NCBI RefSeq assembly: GCF_900105925.1
Contig: NZ_LT629791.1
Coordinates: 5,364,001 to 5,428,000 of the forward strand
Direction: 5' to 3'
DNA length: 64,000 bases
From: Jiangella alkaliphila
GTDB lineage: Bacteria > Actinomycetota > Actinomycetes > Jiangellales > Jiangellaceae
Shown: one piece after another, positions 62,599 to 64,000 of the stretch
How positions within the stretch are numbered: the stretch's first letter is position 1
Layout: each line of letters begins with the position of its first letter
Position numbers and translations under genes: made by a program
Notes under the pieces: model-generated
The model's database searches: none
What the model saw: the letters and a program-made list of their open reading frames with translations, nothing else
What the model was told of the DNA's origin: nothing

Positions 62599-63135
62599 TC
62601 AGCTCTGGTTGAAGAACCCGCCGCTGACCATGCGGGCCTTGTCCTCGGCCGTCACGCTGACGTCCGCTGGTGTGAGCAGGAACACCTTCGCCGTGACCCG
62701 GTCGATGCTGCCGCGCAGGCCGAAGATGAGCCCTGCGGCGAAGTCGACCAGCCGCTTGGCGTCGGTGTCGTCCATCTCGGAGAGGTTCATGATGACGGGC
62801 GTGCCGTCGCGGAAGTGCTCGCCGAGCGTGCGCGCCTCGTTGTAGGTCCGCGGGTGGAGCGTCGTGATGCGCGCCTCGCGCATGGCCGGTGCCCTTCGTA
62901 CTGCCTGGACCGGACGGCGGTCGGCGAGCGAGGCCACCGTCGCGGTGTGCTCGCGCTCGGGCGTCCGCTCGCGTTCGCGCCGCTCGGGGGCCCGCTCCTC
63001 GGGCTCCTCGACGGCGTCCTCGTACTCGTCGGCGTACGCCTCGTCGTAGTCGTCGTCTGTGTATTCGTCGTCGTAGCGATCTCGGTCCTCCACGAGGCCG
63101 AGGTAGACCGCAACCTTGCGCATTGCGCCGGCCAT
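62599..63135 (-). CDS. sepF: Cell-division protein SepF
   Basis: 178 aa from ATG 63135, with GGAGGA 6 nt upstream. SepF anchors FtsZ to the membrane. An N-terminal amphipathic helix ([17 protein letters not shown]) is followed by an acidic Asp/Tyr/Glu linker (20-75), then the globular domain [75 protein letters not shown]. In actinobacteria it is the main FtsZ membrane tether, as FtsA is absent. Confidence 0.96.
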   Translation of the reverse strand: MAGAMRKVAVYLGLVEDRDRYDDEYTDDDYDEAYADEYEDAVEEPEERAPERRERERTPEREHTATVASLADRRPVQAVRRAPAMREARITTLHPRTYNEARTLGEHFRDGTPVIMNLSEMDDTDAKRLVDFAAGLIFGLRGSIDRVTAKVFLLTPADVSVTAEDKARMVSGGFFNQS

Positions 63136-63219
63136 TCAAGTCCTCCGACTAGGTGGTGGACGGTCCCCTGTTGATCCAGACACTAGCCCTGGCCGTGGCC
63201 GGATCCGGGGATTGTCAGC

Positions 63220-63239
63220 GCGACACGCCCACGTGTCGC
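63220..63239 (-). terminator. Hairpin after pgeF
   Basis: GCGACACG-CCCA-CGTGTCGC, a perfect 8-bp stem starting 14 bp after the pgeF stop on the minus strand, between pgeF and sepF. Confidence 0.5.
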
Positions 63240-63253
63240 AGCAGTCACACCAT

Positions 63254-63976
63254 TCACGTCTGACTCATCCATGCCAGCCCGGCGAACCGGCCCGTCACAC
63301 CGTCACGGCGGTAGGAGTAGCTGTGCGCGTCCTCGATCGTGCAGGTCGCGACGGCGCCGACCGCGGCGCCCGCGGTACGCAGCTGTGCGACGACACCGGC
63401 CGGGACGTCCAGCGCCGGTGTCCCCTGCCGGGTGACGGACCACGCCTCGGGCACGACGGCGGCGACGTCGGCGCGCATCGCCTCGGGGACCTCGTAGCAG
63501 CGGCCGCAGACCGCCGGCCCGACCCGCGCGATCAGCTTGCGGGCGCCGAGGTCGCGCATCGCGGCGATGGCCGCCGGCACGACGCCCGCCTTCAGCCCGG
63601 GGCGGCCCGCGTGCGCGACGGCGACGACCCCGGCCTCCGGGTCGGCCAGCAGCACCGGCACGCAGTCGGCGACGAGGACGGCGAGCGCGCGCCCCGGCTG
63701 AGTCGTCACCAGCGCGTCGACCTCGGGCGCGGGCCCGGTCCACGGCCCGTCGACGACGGCGACGGCGTTGCCGTGCACCTGGTTCATGTAGTTCACCGCG
63801 TCCGGCGCCAGGCCGATCGCCGTCGCCAGCAGCTCGCGGTTGCGCCTGACGGCGGCCGGGTCGTCGCCGACGTGCCCGCCGAGGTTGAGCTCGTCGTACG
63901 GCGGCGCGCTGACGCCGTCGTGCCGGTCGGTGAAGGCGAACCGGACCGGGCCGGCCGCGCTGGTGTCTCGGAGCAC
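63254..63976 (-). CDS. pgeF: Peptidoglycan editing factor / laccase-domain protein
   Basis: 240 aa from GTG 63976. The YfiH/PgeF fold is visible: FAFTDRHDGVSAPPYDELNLGGHVGDDPAAVRRNRELL, MNQVHGNAVAVVDG, LVADCVPVLLADPEAGVVAVAHAGRPGLKAGVVPAAIAAM and GPAVCGRCYEVPEAMRADV. Zn/Cu ligands His (QVHGN), Cys (ADCVP) and His (VAHAG) are present; the usual VAHAGWRG reads VAHAGRPG here. The frame stays open to the window edge without another start, and the Shine-Dalgarno is weak, so the start could lie beyond 64,000. The normal context is ftsZ-pgeF-(yggS)-sepF. Confidence 0.92.
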   Translation of the reverse strand: MLRDTSAAGPVRFAFTDRHDGVSAPPYDELNLGGHVGDDPAAVRRNRELLATAIGLAPDAVNYMNQVHGNAVAVVDGPWTGPAPEVDALVTTQPGRALAVLVADCVPVLLADPEAGVVAVAHAGRPGLKAGVVPAAIAAMRDLGARKLIARVGPAVCGRCYEVPEAMRADVAAVVPEAWSVTRQGTPALDVPAGVVAQLRTAGAAVGAVATCTIEDAHSYSYRRDGVTGRFAGLAWMSQT

Positions 63977-64000
63977 TACGTCAGCCTGTGCTACTTCAAG

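Overview
This 64 kb window comes from a very G+C-rich actinomycete chromosome. The evidence is the strong GC3 bias, frequent GTG starts, ATGA/GTGA gene overlaps, Wag31-type DivIVA with SepF and YggT, an eukaryotic-like IleRS behind a T-box, a PriA-type HisA with no trpF in view, a SARP/AfsR-like regulator and a type II chorismate mutase. The genus cannot be fixed by eye; a Jiangella-like or other filamentous actinomycete is a guess. No rRNA, tRNA, CRISPR array, phage or replication origin was seen.

Layout. Positions 1-12,209 (mostly minus strand) hold the trp block in transcription order hisI-trpE-Trp membrane protein-HGxxPAAW protein-lone winged-helix protein-trpC, then a plus-strand pair (Tat-exported protein plus GMC flavoprotein), then trpB-trpA-DsbA-like-DsbA-like-lgt. 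Positions 12,351-17,156 hold two related lipoproteins and a heterodimeric ABC exporter. Positions 17,290-21,067 hold a nested set of inverted repeats. An IS1380-family element (17,882-20,984) interrupts it, and an IS256-family element (18,663-20,084) in turn interrupts the IS1380 element. An LPXTG surface protein follows. Positions 22,551-29,638 carry hisD-hisC-hisB and hisH-methyltransferase-hisA-hisF, split by a plus-strand alpha/beta hydrolase.

Positions 29,825-36,825 form an accessory region: a DUF3800-like gene, TetR/SDR and TetR/MMPL divergent pairs with clear operators, GNAT, DUF218, VOC and an orphan VapB-like antitoxin. Positions 36,862-45,102 look like carbohydrate catabolism: an IclR-eda-kdgK-FGE-like operon, a CE7 esterase and a secreted GH95 fucosidase. 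Positions 45,160-57,907 hold YbaK, dnaE, a chorismate-mutase protein behind a possible attenuator, a SARP-type regulator divergent from a berberine-bridge-like oxidase, rluD, lspA, a DksA/TraR protein and a DUF167 protein. The T-box and ileS follow, and the end of the window is the division cluster divIVA-yggT-sepF-pgeF.

How it fits together. The two amino-acid blocks look like one ancestral his-trp supercluster opened by accessory insertions. HisA probably also supplies the missing TrpF step. The kdgK/eda operon could use 2-keto-3-deoxygluconate from polysaccharide breakdown, which the neighbouring esterase and fucosidase could feed. The most unusual DNA is the nested inverted-repeat array at 17.3-17.9 kb/21.0 kb. 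Next are the leader peptide and hairpins ahead of the chorismate mutase, the winged-helix gene inside the trp operon, and several well-formed operators.
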